Shown piece by piece: positions 36,771 through 45,653 of a stretch of DNA of 64,000 bases. A model generated the notes under the pieces. It was not told the origin of the DNA. It saw only the letters and a program-made list of their open reading frames with translations, and made no database searches. Source of the stretch: Brucella rhizosphaerae (GTDB lineage Bacteria; Pseudomonadota; Alphaproteobacteria; Rhizobiales; Rhizobiaceae); assembly GCF_002252475.1 (NCBI RefSeq), contig NZ_NNRK01000025.1, positions 62,001 through 126,000 of the forward strand, written 5' to 3'. The first letter of the stretch is position 1. The number at the start of each line of letters is the position of its first letter. The translations under genes and the position numbers were made by a program.

Positions 36771-37916
36771 ATGCAGGTGATTAAAGCACTCACGTGGGAT
36801 CATCCGCGTGGTTACAACGCGCTTGCTGCGGCTGCAAAGCTGCCAGAGGTCATCAGTTCAGGGCTCGCTATCAGCTGGGATAAACAGCCGCTTGAGGGCT
36901 TTGAATCCCATCCGATTGCAGATCTCTGTGCTCGCTATGATCTGGTGGTTCTCGACCATCCGCATGTGGGCGAAGCTGTCGGTGGAGATTGCCTTTTTTC
37001 GCTCGAAGAAGTGTTTGGCGATGAAATTGTCGCCGCATTAGCGAATGCCAGTATCGGGCCTTCGCAGACGAGCTATCGCTTTGCGGGAAAGCATTGGGCG
37101 CTGCCGCTTGATGCCGCCACGCAGGTTATGGCATTGCGGCCGGACCTGTTGGCCGATGTGCCGACCACATGGGCTGAGGTTTTGTGCCTGTCGCGAGAAA
37201 GCGGAAAGGTTGCGCTTTCGCTCGCGGGTCCCCATGCTTGTCTGTCATTCCTGTCCATTGCTGCAGCTTTTGGCGAGCCGCCAGCCGAAAAAGACCCGGA
37301 TATTCTTGTTTCAGATGATGTTGGCCGTAAGGTCTACGATCTTATGGCGGAACTTGGCGCGCGCAGCCCAGCCTCGGTGAGACTAAAAAATCCAATCGGT
37401 ATTCTTGGCCATATGGTCGAAAATGATGATGTAAGCTTATGCCCGCTTGTCTACGGCTATGTGAATTATGCTGTGCCGCAAAGCGATCACACTCTTGCAT
37501 TTCACAATGCGCCGCGAGCTGTGGCTGGGGGGCGTCCGGGTTCGACGCTCGGGGGCACCGGCATCGGTATTTCGCAGCGTTGTAATGTTACACCAGAACT
37601 CAAAGCCCATCTTTTGTGGCTTCTGAGCCGCGAGACGCAATCCGGCTTTATTCCAGATCATGAAGGCCAACCATCGCGGCGTGATGCCTGGAATGATGAT
37701 TATGTGAACCAGTGTTGGGGCGACTTTTATCACAACACAGCAGATACGCTCGAGCAAGCCTATGTGCGTCCGCGCCACGACGGATACATAGCTTTTCAGG
37801 GGAAGGCATCGGCCCTCTTGCGCGCTGCGTTTGATGAGCAACGCGCCGCAACCGATCTCTTGAACGAACTTCAATCTCTTTATGCCGCTTCGCGCACAAA
37901 TGGTGGTGAAAGGTAG
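36771..37916 (+). CDS. Cytoplasmic solute-binding-like protein (extracellular SBP family 1 fold)
   Basis: 381 residues. The sequence reads like a family 1 ABC solute-binding protein (LVVLDHPHVGEAV, RFAGKHWALPLDAATQVMAL, GGTGIGISQRCNVTPELKAH), but the N-terminus MQVIKALTWDHPRGYNALAA has no signal peptide or membrane segment. The ATG begins immediately after the CoA-transferase stop, and no ABC permease or ATPase is nearby. It therefore probably works in the cytoplasm, perhaps as a substrate or CoA-ester binding partner. Function unknown. Confidence 0.75.
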   Translation: MQVIKALTWDHPRGYNALAAAAKLPEVISSGLAISWDKQPLEGFESHPIADLCARYDLVVLDHPHVGEAVGGDCLFSLEEVFGDEIVAALANASIGPSQTSYRFAGKHWALPLDAATQVMALRPDLLADVPTTWAEVLCLSRESGKVALSLAGPHACLSFLSIAAAFGEPPAEKDPDILVSDDVGRKVYDLMAELGARSPASVRLKNPIGILGHMVENDDVSLCPLVYGYVNYAVPQSDHTLAFHNAPRAVAGGRPGSTLGGTGIGISQRCNVTPELKAHLLWLLSRETQSGFIPDHEGQPSRRDAWNDDYVNQCWGDFYHNTADTLEQAYVRPRHDGYIAFQGKASALLRAAFDEQRAATDLLNELQSLYAASRTNGGER

Positions 37917-37923
37917 GTTTTCC

Positions 37924-38694
37924 ATGACTGAAGATGTGACATTTGAGGTGGATGGAGCAGTTGCTATCATCACGCTGAACCGCCCGCAGAAGCTGAATGC
38001 CGTTACGCCGGAAATGGCTGATGCAATCGTTGCTGCTGTAACTGAGTGCAATGACAGCAACACGATCCGTTGTGTGATCCTGACAGGCGCTGGCGAACGT
38101 GCTTTCTGTGCGGGTTCGGATATTCGCGAACTCGATAATTATGAGACGCCGTGGCAGTTTCGCAATCGTCCCGATTATTGCGATGCTTTCAGAGCTTTGC
38201 TCAAGCCATCTATTGCAGCGGTGAACGGCTATGCATTTGGCGGTGGTCTTGAGACGGCGATGTCGTGCGATATCCGCATTGCTTCTGAGAATGCTCAGTT
38301 TGCCGCGCCCGAAATCAAACTTGGCTGGATTGGCGGTGGCGGCATGGCCGCACATCTTGCGCATTCCATCGGTGCATCCAATGCAGCACTTATGATTATG
38401 ACCGGTGACCCAATCCCGGCTGATAAAGCCGAACGCTGGGGACTTGTGAGTGAGGTCGTATCGCAGCCCGATCTTCTGAAACGCGCCCGTGAAATAGCCA
38501 ATGTGATTGCATCACGCGCTCCGATTGCCGCAGAAACGGCAAAGCTCAATCTCAAGGCCGCGGCTTCGATGCCGCTTGAAAAGGCAATCGAATACGAGCG
38601 CGATCTGCAAACAATCTGTTTTGCAACTGCCGATGCGCAGGAAGGCCGTGCTGCCTTCAAGGAAAAAAGGGCGCCGTTTTTTCATCGGCGTTAG
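37924..38694 (+). CDS. Enoyl-CoA hydratase/isomerase (crotonase family)
   Basis: 256 residues from the ATG at 37924; the frame is open to 37882, overlapping the previous gene. The oxyanion-hole stretch RAFCAGSDIRELD and GYAFGGGLETAMSCDIRI are intact, and both catalytic glutamate positions look kept (GGGLE and APEIKLGW). It should hydrate or otherwise process the CoA thioester made by the CoA-transferase two genes upstream; carnitinyl-CoA-dehydratase-type activity is possible. The stop runs straight into a repeat element. Confidence 0.85.
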   Translation: MTEDVTFEVDGAVAIITLNRPQKLNAVTPEMADAIVAAVTECNDSNTIRCVILTGAGERAFCAGSDIRELDNYETPWQFRNRPDYCDAFRALLKPSIAAVNGYAFGGGLETAMSCDIRIASENAQFAAPEIKLGWIGGGGMAAHLAHSIGASNAALMIMTGDPIPADKAERWGLVSEVVSQPDLLKRAREIANVIASRAPIAAETAKLNLKAAASMPLEKAIEYERDLQTICFATADAQEGRAAFKEKRAPFFHRR

Positions 38695-38797
38695 AGCATT
38701 TCCAGCAAAGGCGGGAACCGGCTTTGTTTAGAATAATACTTTAAAACAAATAGTTACAGCAGTTCCAACGATCCAATCGTAATTGGAGACGCTGCAA
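38694..38797 (+). repeat. Intergenic palindromic repeat (Bru-RS/RIME-like)
   Basis: Blocks AGAGCATTTCCAGCAAAGGC, TTTAAAACAAATAGTTACAG and CGTAATTGGAGACGCTGC follow the family order seen at 27548 and 50607. It begins directly at the crotonase stop codon. Confidence 0.75.
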
Positions 38798-38859
38798 CCG
38801 GGCCGGGGGGCTTTAGAACGCATTCTGAAAGCTGTTTTCGGGATGCGCCCATACAAAAT

Positions 38860-38904
38860 GTTAGAGCGGCGATCTCAGTCGATCAGATCGAAACACGCTC
38901 TAAC
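38860..38904 (+). repeat. Inverted repeat before the MHS transporter gene
   Basis: GTTAGAGCG (38860-38868) pairs perfectly with CGCTCTAAC (38896-38904), with an inner GATCT/AGATC pair. It resembles the end hairpin of the repeat family and sits just upstream of the transporter start at 38929, where it may shape the transcript leader. Confidence 0.5.
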
Positions 38905-38928
38905 TCGTCAAATCGAGGGAGAGGGATT

Positions 38929-40248
38929 TTGACAACCGAAACCATGAGCAAGCAGAAGGCGCTTGGCAGTACGATATTTGCCAGCACCATCGGCACAGTC
39001 GTCGAATGGTACGACTTCATTCTGTATGCGACAGCTGCCGCACTTATCTTCAACCATCTGTTCTTTCCGCAGTTTGACCCGACCACGGGGATCATTGCGT
39101 CTTTCGCGACTTATACGGTTGGTTTTCTGGTGCGTCCGTTGGGAGGCATCGTGTTTGGCTGGATGGGAGATCGTATCGGGCGCAAGCCGGTGCTGATGAT
39201 CACGCTTCTGATGATGGGCATCAGCACCACATTGATCGGCTGTCTTCCGACCTATAACTCGATCGGCATTTGGGCACCGGTACTTCTGCTCCTTCTCCGT
39301 GTCGTTCAGGGGCTTGGCGCGGGCGCTGAATATGCGGGTGCCGTGGTTATGGCAGGCGAGATCGCCGGTGGCCGCCGTGGTTTCTTTGCAAGTCTTCCTG
39401 CGGCGGCTGTCGATGTCGCCACAATATTGGCAGCCGGCATTTTCGCGCTTTTCACACTGTTGCCAGAAGACGACTTTATGAGCTGGGGCTGGCGTATTCC
39501 GTTTTTGCTGAGCGGCTTAGTTTTGTTTCTCGGCATTTATATTCGCCAGAAAGTTCCGGAATCGCCGGAATTTGTGCAGGTCAAGGAACAGCGTCGCGAC
39601 GCAAAATTGCCAGTGCTTGAAGTGCTGCGTAATCACCCACGGACCATGCTTGTAGCGATGGGCGCAAACCTCGCACCCAACTTGTCTTACGTCTTCCAGA
39701 CATTCACGCTGGCCTATGCCACATCGAAACTGGGTTTCTCTCGCGAAATCATTCTGACAGGTGTCATGCTTTCAAGTGCGTTTGGCGCGGTGATGTGCGT
39801 GGTGTTCGGTGCGTTGTCTGACCGTGTTGGGCGTGTGCCGATCATGGCCATGGGGTCTGCTGCTGCGGCAATCTATTCGCTGGTCTATTTCCAGTTGCTT
39901 GGTGCGGGGACACCATGGACGGCGGTTGTGCTGATCATCATTGGACATGCGATTGGCGCACGATCATCCTTTGGTGTTCAGCCAGCCTTCTATTGCGATA
40001 TTTTCCCCACAGAAGTGCGTTACAGCGCGATCGCTTTTGCGCGGGAAGTCACTGGTGCGATTTTTGTTGGTCCGCTGCCACTGGTGGCGACAGCTTTGGT
40101 GAGCTGGTATGGTTCTGCCTGGCCCGTCGCAATCATCACGGCACTCTATTGCCTGATCACGACAGTGTCGGTTCTGTGCGTCGAGAAAGCGCAAAAACTC
40201 GATGCTGAAGCCCGGGAGAGGCGGATTCTCATCGAGCAGGAAGCGTAG
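38929..40248 (+). CDS. MHS-family metabolite:H+ symporter (MFS)
   Basis: 439 residues from the TTG at 38929, behind GGGAGAGGG; an ATG at 38944 is also in frame but has no ribosome site. The typical MHS opening GTVVEWYDFILYATAAALIF and the loop GDRIGRKPVL are present, with about 12 hydrophobic segments. Relatives import citrate, 2-oxoglutarate, shikimate or betaine with protons. It probably supplies the acid used by the CoA-transferase and hydratase upstream. Confidence 0.85.
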   Translation: MTTETMSKQKALGSTIFASTIGTVVEWYDFILYATAAALIFNHLFFPQFDPTTGIIASFATYTVGFLVRPLGGIVFGWMGDRIGRKPVLMITLLMMGISTTLIGCLPTYNSIGIWAPVLLLLLRVVQGLGAGAEYAGAVVMAGEIAGGRRGFFASLPAAAVDVATILAAGIFALFTLLPEDDFMSWGWRIPFLLSGLVLFLGIYIRQKVPESPEFVQVKEQRRDAKLPVLEVLRNHPRTMLVAMGANLAPNLSYVFQTFTLAYATSKLGFSREIILTGVMLSSAFGAVMCVVFGALSDRVGRVPIMAMGSAAAAIYSLVYFQLLGAGTPWTAVVLIIIGHAIGARSSFGVQPAFYCDIFPTEVRYSAIAFAREVTGAIFVGPLPLVATALVSWYGSAWPVAIITALYCLITTVSVLCVEKAQKLDAEARERRILIEQEA

Positions 40249-40286
40249 TTGCTTATCGCCACTACGCCTGAGATCAAAAATGGCTT

Positions 40287-40304
40287 TGACCGGTTTTCCG
40301 GTCA
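40287..40304. terminator. Hairpin between convergent transporter and alcohol dehydrogenase genes
   Basis: TGACCGG (40287-40293) and CCGGTCA (40298-40304) form a perfect 7 bp stem with a TTTT loop. On the minus strand ATTTTTG follows after a few bases. It overlaps the dehydrogenase stop and may end both transcripts, more convincingly the minus one. Confidence 0.5.
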
Positions 40305-41474
40305 GAGCTTTCCAGAAAAAGCTGCATTTAGCAGATCAAGCGCACCCTGTTTGGTCAGTTCAATCGGATTGCCGCCAGCCGTCGGATCGACGATGGCCAT
40401 TTCGGCGATCAGGTCCTTACGCGATGCATCCATTTCCAGTCCTTTGACGAATTCCGGCAATGTGTTTGGCACGCCGAGATCCTTGCGCAACTTCATGATA
40501 GCATCGACAAAGCCGTCGAAACCGCCTTCAATGCCAAGATAGTTGGCGAGGCGTTCGATGCGCTTTTCAATCGCGGCGCGGTTATGGTGCAAAACATAGG
40601 GCATGAAGACGGCGTTGGTCATGCCGTGATGGGTGTCGTAAAGCGCGCCAATAGGGTGGGATAGCGAGTGAATCGCGCCAAGTCCCTTCTGAAAAGCGGT
40701 GGCGCCCATAGAAGCAGCTGCCATCAGATTGGCACGTGCTTCGATATCTGAGCCATCGGCATAGGCCTTGGGCAGATTTTCAAACACGAGACGAATGCCT
40801 TCCACAGCGATACCATCAGCCATTGGATGAAATCCCGGTGCACAATATGCTTCCAGGCAATGCGCAAGTGCATCCATGCCGGTGCCAACCGTGATGAAGG
40901 GCGGCATACCTGTTGAAAGTTCCGGATCAGCAATGACGGTGACAGGCAGCATTTTCGGATGGAAAATGACCTTCTTGGTGTGGGTTGCTTCATTGGTCAG
41001 AACGCCCGCACGGCCGACCTCCGAGCCTGTTCCAGCTGTCGTCGGAACGGCAATGATCGGCGCTATAGCGTTGCTGTCTGCGCGGGTCCACCAATCACCA
41101 ACGTCCTCGAAATCCCAGACATCACGGGTCTGCCCGGCTTGAAAGGCGATGAGTTTGCCAAGATCAAGTGCCGAGCCGCCGCCAAAAGCAATCACGCCAT
41201 CATGCTTGCCTTCATTGTAGACCTTGACGCCTGCATAAAGGTTGCTCTCGACCGGATTGGGCTTCACATCAGAAAAAACCGCGTATTTGACGCCTACTGT
41301 ATCAAGGATGTCGAGTGTGGAAGCGACCACTGGCAGCTTTGCAAGTCCCGGATCGGTGACGAAGAGCGGGCGTTCTATGCCTGCCGCTTTCAACACGGCG
41401 GGCAGTTCCCTGATGCGGCCCGGTCCGAAAAGCACGGTGGTCGGGAAATTCCATTTGGCAGTCAAAGTGGTCAT
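40302..41474 (-). CDS. Iron-containing alcohol dehydrogenase
   Basis: 390 residues. The NAD-binding GGGSALDLGKLIAF and PTTAGTGSEVGRAGVL are present, and the metal ligands lie in VGTGMDALAHCLEAYCAPGF and SLSHPIGALYDTHHGMTNAV. It should oxidise a primary alcohol, or reduce the aldehyde. It is the last gene of the minus-strand operon starting at 48351, separated from the aldehyde dehydrogenase by a repeat element. See the finding on a possible amino-alcohol route. Confidence 0.88.
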   Translation of the reverse strand: MTTLTAKWNFPTTVLFGPGRIRELPAVLKAAGIERPLFVTDPGLAKLPVVASTLDILDTVGVKYAVFSDVKPNPVESNLYAGVKVYNEGKHDGVIAFGGGSALDLGKLIAFQAGQTRDVWDFEDVGDWWTRADSNAIAPIIAVPTTAGTGSEVGRAGVLTNEATHTKKVIFHPKMLPVTVIADPELSTGMPPFITVGTGMDALAHCLEAYCAPGFHPMADGIAVEGIRLVFENLPKAYADGSDIEARANLMAAASMGATAFQKGLGAIHSLSHPIGALYDTHHGMTNAVFMPYVLHHNRAAIEKRIERLANYLGIEGGFDGFVDAIMKLRKDLGVPNTLPEFVKGLEMDASRKDLIAEMAIVDPTAGGNPIELTKQGALDLLNAAFSGKL

Positions 41475-41495
41475 GTCGATTGCTTTCCAGATATT

Positions 41496-41598
41496 AAAGC
41501 ATTTCCAGCAAAAGTGAGAAATGGTTTTGCGTAGGATAATGCGTCAAACAAACAGATGGAGCGGTCCTGATGCGTTTGGTTTACGTGAACCGCTCTAG
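41496..41598 (+). repeat. Intergenic palindromic repeat (Bru-RS/RIME-like)
   Basis: AAAGCATTTCCAGCAAAAGT, GGTTTTGCGTAGGATAATGCG and ACCGCTCTAG match the family, with AGCGGTC/GAACCGCT pairing at the right end. It lies between two genes of one operon and touches the aldehyde dehydrogenase stop. Confidence 0.75.
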
Positions 41599-42980
41599 AT
41601 TTTTTCACGCAGATGGAAGGACTTCGGACGTGTGAGATTGCCGTAACCGATGGGTGAAAGGGCAGCGCCTTTGCCGGTATCCTTCACGCCGGTCCACACA
41701 AGTGCGGGGTCGAGATAATCGCATCGGTTCATGAAGACAGTGCCGGTTTCAATTCGGTCCCCCAATGCTGCTGCGTGATCGGTGTCGGTTGACCAGAGCG
41801 AAGCGGTCAGGCCGTAGATGCTGTCATTCATCAGCGCCAGTGCTTCTTCATCATTGCGCACCTTCATGATGCCGACGATGGGGCCGAAGCTTTCTTCGCG
41901 CATGACGCTCATCTGATGATCGACATTGGTGAGCACTTCCGGCGCAATATAAGGCGAACCGGCCACGTCGTTGTCGACTGTCATGTTCACATGGGCTTTA
42001 GCGCCCTTACGCACGGCTTCAGCCTTTTGCTCGCGAATGAGGTCGGCAAAACGTGCCTGAGCCATTGGTCCAAGCGTCGTTGATGCGTCGAGCGGGTTAC
42101 CGACGACATATTGCTTTGTGAGATCGATGAAGCCGTCTACGAACCGGTCATAAACGGCTTCGTGCACATATATACGCTCAATGCCGCAACAGCACTGGCC
42201 GGAATTGAAGAATGCACCATCGACCAGATTGGCGACTGCATGATCGAGATTGACGTCCGGCAATACATAGGCGGGGTCTTTTCCGCCAAGTTCCAGCCCA
42301 AGCGACATGAAAGTGCCGGCCGCAGCTTTCTCAATTGCACGCCCCCCACCGACAGAGCCGGTAAAATTGACGTGGTCGATGCTGCCGGATGCAAGCAGCG
42401 TCTCAGTCGATGCGTGATCGAGAACGATATTCTGGAAGACGCCTTTGGGAATGCCCGCTTTCTCGAAAGCCTGTGTGAAACGTTCGCCGGTCAGCAATGT
42501 CTGGGTGGCATGTTTGAGGATCACGCTGTTACCCGCCATAAGCGCCGGGATGATGGTGTTGACCGCAGTGAGATAAGGATAATTCCAAGGCGCGATAACC
42601 ATCACGACCCCAAGCGGAACGTGCTTCACATAACGACGGAAGCCATCCTTCTGTGCAGGCACATAGGGGCTGAGTGCCTCTTCGGCAATGTCGATCATGT
42701 ATTGGCCGCGTTCCTGTACGCCACCATTTTCGCCGCCATAGCGCGTTGGGCGCCCCATCTGCCAGGCAATTTCAGGAATGATTGCCTCCTGCATTGCGGC
42801 AAGTGCATCCAGTGCAGCACGACAATAGCTGGCCCGTTCAGCGATGCTTAACTGAGCCCAGCCGACCTGCGCCTGTCGTGCTGCGGTAACTGCCGCGTTG
42901 ATCGCGGCGTCGCTCGCATAAGGACGCTCCGCATAAATTGAGCCATCAATTGGTGAGATGATCTTGGCAGTGCCGCTCAT
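41595..42980 (-). CDS. NAD(P)-dependent aldehyde dehydrogenase
   Basis: 461 residues, slightly short for the family but complete. The catalytic base is E230 in LGLELGGKDP, and the nucleophile is the second cysteine of the GQCCC stretch (C264). APWNYPYLTAVNTIIPALMAGN is the usual cofactor region. It should oxidise the aldehyde formed by the downstream alcohol dehydrogenase. The gene lies 57 bp after the glutamine-synthetase-like gene. Confidence 0.88.
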   Translation of the reverse strand: MSGTAKIISPIDGSIYAERPYASDAAINAAVTAARQAQVGWAQLSIAERASYCRAALDALAAMQEAIIPEIAWQMGRPTRYGGENGGVQERGQYMIDIAEEALSPYVPAQKDGFRRYVKHVPLGVVMVIAPWNYPYLTAVNTIIPALMAGNSVILKHATQTLLTGERFTQAFEKAGIPKGVFQNIVLDHASTETLLASGSIDHVNFTGSVGGGRAIEKAAAGTFMSLGLELGGKDPAYVLPDVNLDHAVANLVDGAFFNSGQCCCGIERIYVHEAVYDRFVDGFIDLTKQYVVGNPLDASTTLGPMAQARFADLIREQKAEAVRKGAKAHVNMTVDNDVAGSPYIAPEVLTNVDHQMSVMREESFGPIVGIMKVRNDEEALALMNDSIYGLTASLWSTDTDHAAALGDRIETGTVFMNRCDYLDPALVWTGVKDTGKGAALSPIGYGNLTRPKSFHLREKI

Positions 42981-43037
42981 CGGGCAGTTCCTTTGTATGA
43001 AGTCATTCTGTATTTCAGTCTGTTTTGGAGCCGCAGG

Positions 43038-44408
43038 TCAATACCGTTCAAAGCCACGATGCAGCTCCCAATCGGTGACGCGGCGGTCATATTCGATCTG
43101 TTCCCAATGTGCGGTGTGAACATAATGATTGACCACGCCTGCACCGAGCGCTTCCTTGAGGAAGTCTGACTTTTTGAGGGCTTCAGCAGCTTCGCGTAAA
43201 GTGTAAGGGATTTCCTTAAGCTTTACAGCGGCATAGGCATCACCAACGAATGGCTCATCGAGCTCCAGTTTTTCGTCCACTCCCTGAAGTCCGGCAGCAA
43301 TAAGAGCTGCAAATGCCAGATAGGGATTAAGGTCCGCGCCGCCGATACGGCACTCGATCCGAATACCTTTGGTGCCTTCGCCGCAAAGCCGGAAGCCCGC
43401 GGTTCGGTTGTCCTGGCTCCACATGATCTTGGTCGGCGCAAAAGTGCCTGCCTGAAAGCGCTTGTAGGAGTTGATATAAGGCGCGAGGAAATAGGTGTAA
43501 TCGGCAGCATATTTCAACTGACCCGCCACCCATGATCGCATGAGCGGTGTCATCGTGTAGGGCGCTTTCGGATCGAAGAAGAGTGGCTCCTTGCCGTCTG
43601 CACTCCATATGGAATTGTGCACATGGCTCGAACTGCCGGCCTTGGCGTAATCATATTTAGCCATGAAGGTGATGCATTTGCCATGCGCCTCGGCGATTTC
43701 CTTCATGGCGTTTTTCATGACGACATGACGGTCGGCCATTTCCAGAGCCTCCGCATAGCGCACGTTCAGCTCCTGCTGACCGGGGCCCCATTCGCCCTTG
43801 GAGTTTTCAACCGGAATACCGGCAGCGCCCAGATGATTACGCATGGCGCGCAGCACCTGTTCTTCCTTGGTGGTCAGGTGGATTACATAATCCTGAACAT
43901 AAGGGGAGGCAGTATCCATGTCCTGCCAATGCTTGGAACGGGCGGTTTTATAAGTCTCGTCAAAGAGATAAAACTCAAGTTCAGACGCAAAATAGGCGCG
44001 ATATCCGCGCTCTTGCAACCGAGCGAGTTGCTTCTTGAGGATGGCGCGCGGTGAATGCGCGAGGTCCTGATGATCGTGGTGATCAAGAATGTCGCAAAGC
44101 ACGATAGCCGTTTTTTCAAGCCAGGGCGCAAGGCGCAAGGTGGATAGGTCCGGCTTCATCACGAAGTCGCCATATCCCTTGTCCCAGCTTGCCGCTTCAT
44201 AGCCCGGAACCGGCTCCATATCGATGTCATTGGCCAGAAGATAATTGCAGCCATGCGTTTCATCATGGGCGGTTTCCACGAAGAAGCTCGCATAAAAACG
44301 TTTGCCAATCAGGCGACCCTGCATGTCGACGAAACATGCAAGAACGGTATCAATTTCATCATTTGCGACGGCTTTTTTCAATCTGTCGAAAGTCAACTGG
44401 TCGGCCAT
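43038..44408 (-). CDS. Glutamine-synthetase-family ligase (gamma-glutamyl-amine type likely)
   Basis: 456 residues. Catalytic-domain motifs are intact: ASELEFYLFDETY, WGPGQQELNVRYAEALEMAD, SSSHVHNSIWSADGK and RIECRIGGADLNPYLAFAAL. The chain resembles the GlnA-like ligases that join glutamate to amines (PuuA type) more than housekeeping glutamine synthetase; the usual adenylylation-loop tyrosine was not seen. Sitting between a TRAP transporter and aldehyde/alcohol dehydrogenases, it probably gamma-glutamylates an imported amine. The exact substrate is unknown. Confidence 0.85.
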   Translation of the reverse strand: MADQLTFDRLKKAVANDEIDTVLACFVDMQGRLIGKRFYASFFVETAHDETHGCNYLLANDIDMEPVPGYEAASWDKGYGDFVMKPDLSTLRLAPWLEKTAIVLCDILDHHDHQDLAHSPRAILKKQLARLQERGYRAYFASELEFYLFDETYKTARSKHWQDMDTASPYVQDYVIHLTTKEEQVLRAMRNHLGAAGIPVENSKGEWGPGQQELNVRYAEALEMADRHVVMKNAMKEIAEAHGKCITFMAKYDYAKAGSSSHVHNSIWSADGKEPLFFDPKAPYTMTPLMRSWVAGQLKYAADYTYFLAPYINSYKRFQAGTFAPTKIMWSQDNRTAGFRLCGEGTKGIRIECRIGGADLNPYLAFAALIAAGLQGVDEKLELDEPFVGDAYAAVKLKEIPYTLREAAEALKKSDFLKEALGAGVVNHYVHTAHWEQIEYDRRVTDWELHRGFERY

Positions 44409-44471
44409 TTATGCTTCGCTCCTCACGGGAAAAATGAAAGGGCGCCGCACAGAAGCGCGGCGCCAAATTCG

Positions 44472-45539
44472 TCATGTGTAGCGGTATGGAGCACCTGCAT
44501 TGCGCATGGTTTCCTGATATTTTTTCAGGATTGCCACAACCCTGGCATTGCGTTCGCTCTTGGTCGCAATGTCGTCCCAGAACTCCTGCGCAGCGTCTTC
44601 AATCTGCTTCCATTCGGATTCAGGAATGGTGGTGAGTTCGAGCTTGCCGCCTGTGGTGCGATAATTGGCTTCGCCCCACCAATACCAATGCTGGCGATAG
44701 TAATGCGATGAATCCATTGCCAGTCGGAAAAGCGTTTTCAGATGGTCCGGTACAGCTTCCCATTTTTCGGTATTCGCGAAATAGGAGCCAGCCCATGCGC
44801 CATTGATATTGTTGGTAAGATAGTACTTGTTGATATCAGCCCAACCGACCGTATAGGCCTCTGTCGCGCCGCACCATGCAACGCCATCGAGTTCGCCGGT
44901 CTGGATGGCGACTTCGATGTCTTCCCATGGCAATGTAACCGGAACGACGCCGAATTTTTGCAGGAAGCGACCGCCGGTCGGGAATGTGAAGACGCGCAGG
45001 CCCTTAAGATCTGCAACACTGCGGATCGGCTTTGTCGTCACAAAGTTGCAGGGATCCCATGAGCCGGCACTGAGCCATGTGACGCCTGGGATTTCCTTAT
45101 AGGCTTCTTCCCAGATTTCGTTGAGCCCGTACCAATTGAAGAGTGCTGGTACGTCGAGGCTATAACGTGATGCAAACGGGAAATACGCCCCGAACACGGC
45201 GACATCGACTGGCGACGCCATGGAGTCGTCATCGCTTTGTGCGGCGTCGATCGTGCCGGCTTGCACCGCGCGGAAAAGCTCTCCCTGCGGGACGAGCTGG
45301 TCGGAGGTATAGAGCTCAATCACCATTTCGCCATTGGCTGCCTTGTTGAAGGCATCGATAGACGGCTTGATGACATGTTCTGCAAGTGCCGGACCGGCAT
45401 AGGTCTGGAGACGCCATTTGATCGGGCTTTGAGCCCGCACATAAGGCGTTGCAAGTGTGGTGGCGCCAATGGCCCCCACAGTTGTCAGTCCGGCCTTTCT
45501 GAGAAAGTCGCGTTTGTTAAGTTTGTTATTCTCACTCAT
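44472..45539 (-). CDS. TRAP transporter substrate-binding protein (DctP type)
   Basis: 355 residues from the ATG at 45537-45539, about 7 nt after GGGAGA; an ATG 6 nt earlier is too close to that site. The N-terminus NKRDFLRKAG followed by a hydrophobic stretch to VRAQ looks like a Tat signal. Body motifs KWRLQTYAGPALAEHVIKP, ELYTSDQLVPQGELFRAVQ and LKGLRVFTFPTGGRFLQKFG are typical of DctP proteins. It captures the substrate for the DctQ/DctM pair upstream in the operon. Confidence 0.87.
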   Translation of the reverse strand: MSENNKLNKRDFLRKAGLTTVGAIGATTLATPYVRAQSPIKWRLQTYAGPALAEHVIKPSIDAFNKAANGEMVIELYTSDQLVPQGELFRAVQAGTIDAAQSDDDSMASPVDVAVFGAYFPFASRYSLDVPALFNWYGLNEIWEEAYKEIPGVTWLSAGSWDPCNFVTTKPIRSVADLKGLRVFTFPTGGRFLQKFGVVPVTLPWEDIEVAIQTGELDGVAWCGATEAYTVGWADINKYYLTNNINGAWAGSYFANTEKWEAVPDHLKTLFRLAMDSSHYYRQHWYWWGEANYRTTGGKLELTTIPESEWKQIEDAAQEFWDDIATKSERNARVVAILKKYQETMRNAGAPYRYT

Positions 45540-45653
45540 GCCCATTCTCCCATTAAGTGTTTGAAGTTCCCTGCTGTTTTAACGGCTTGGCCATTAATGG
45601 CTCTCTGGACCGTTCATGCTTATGCGTTTCCTCCTGAAGTCTCGTATCGACCC

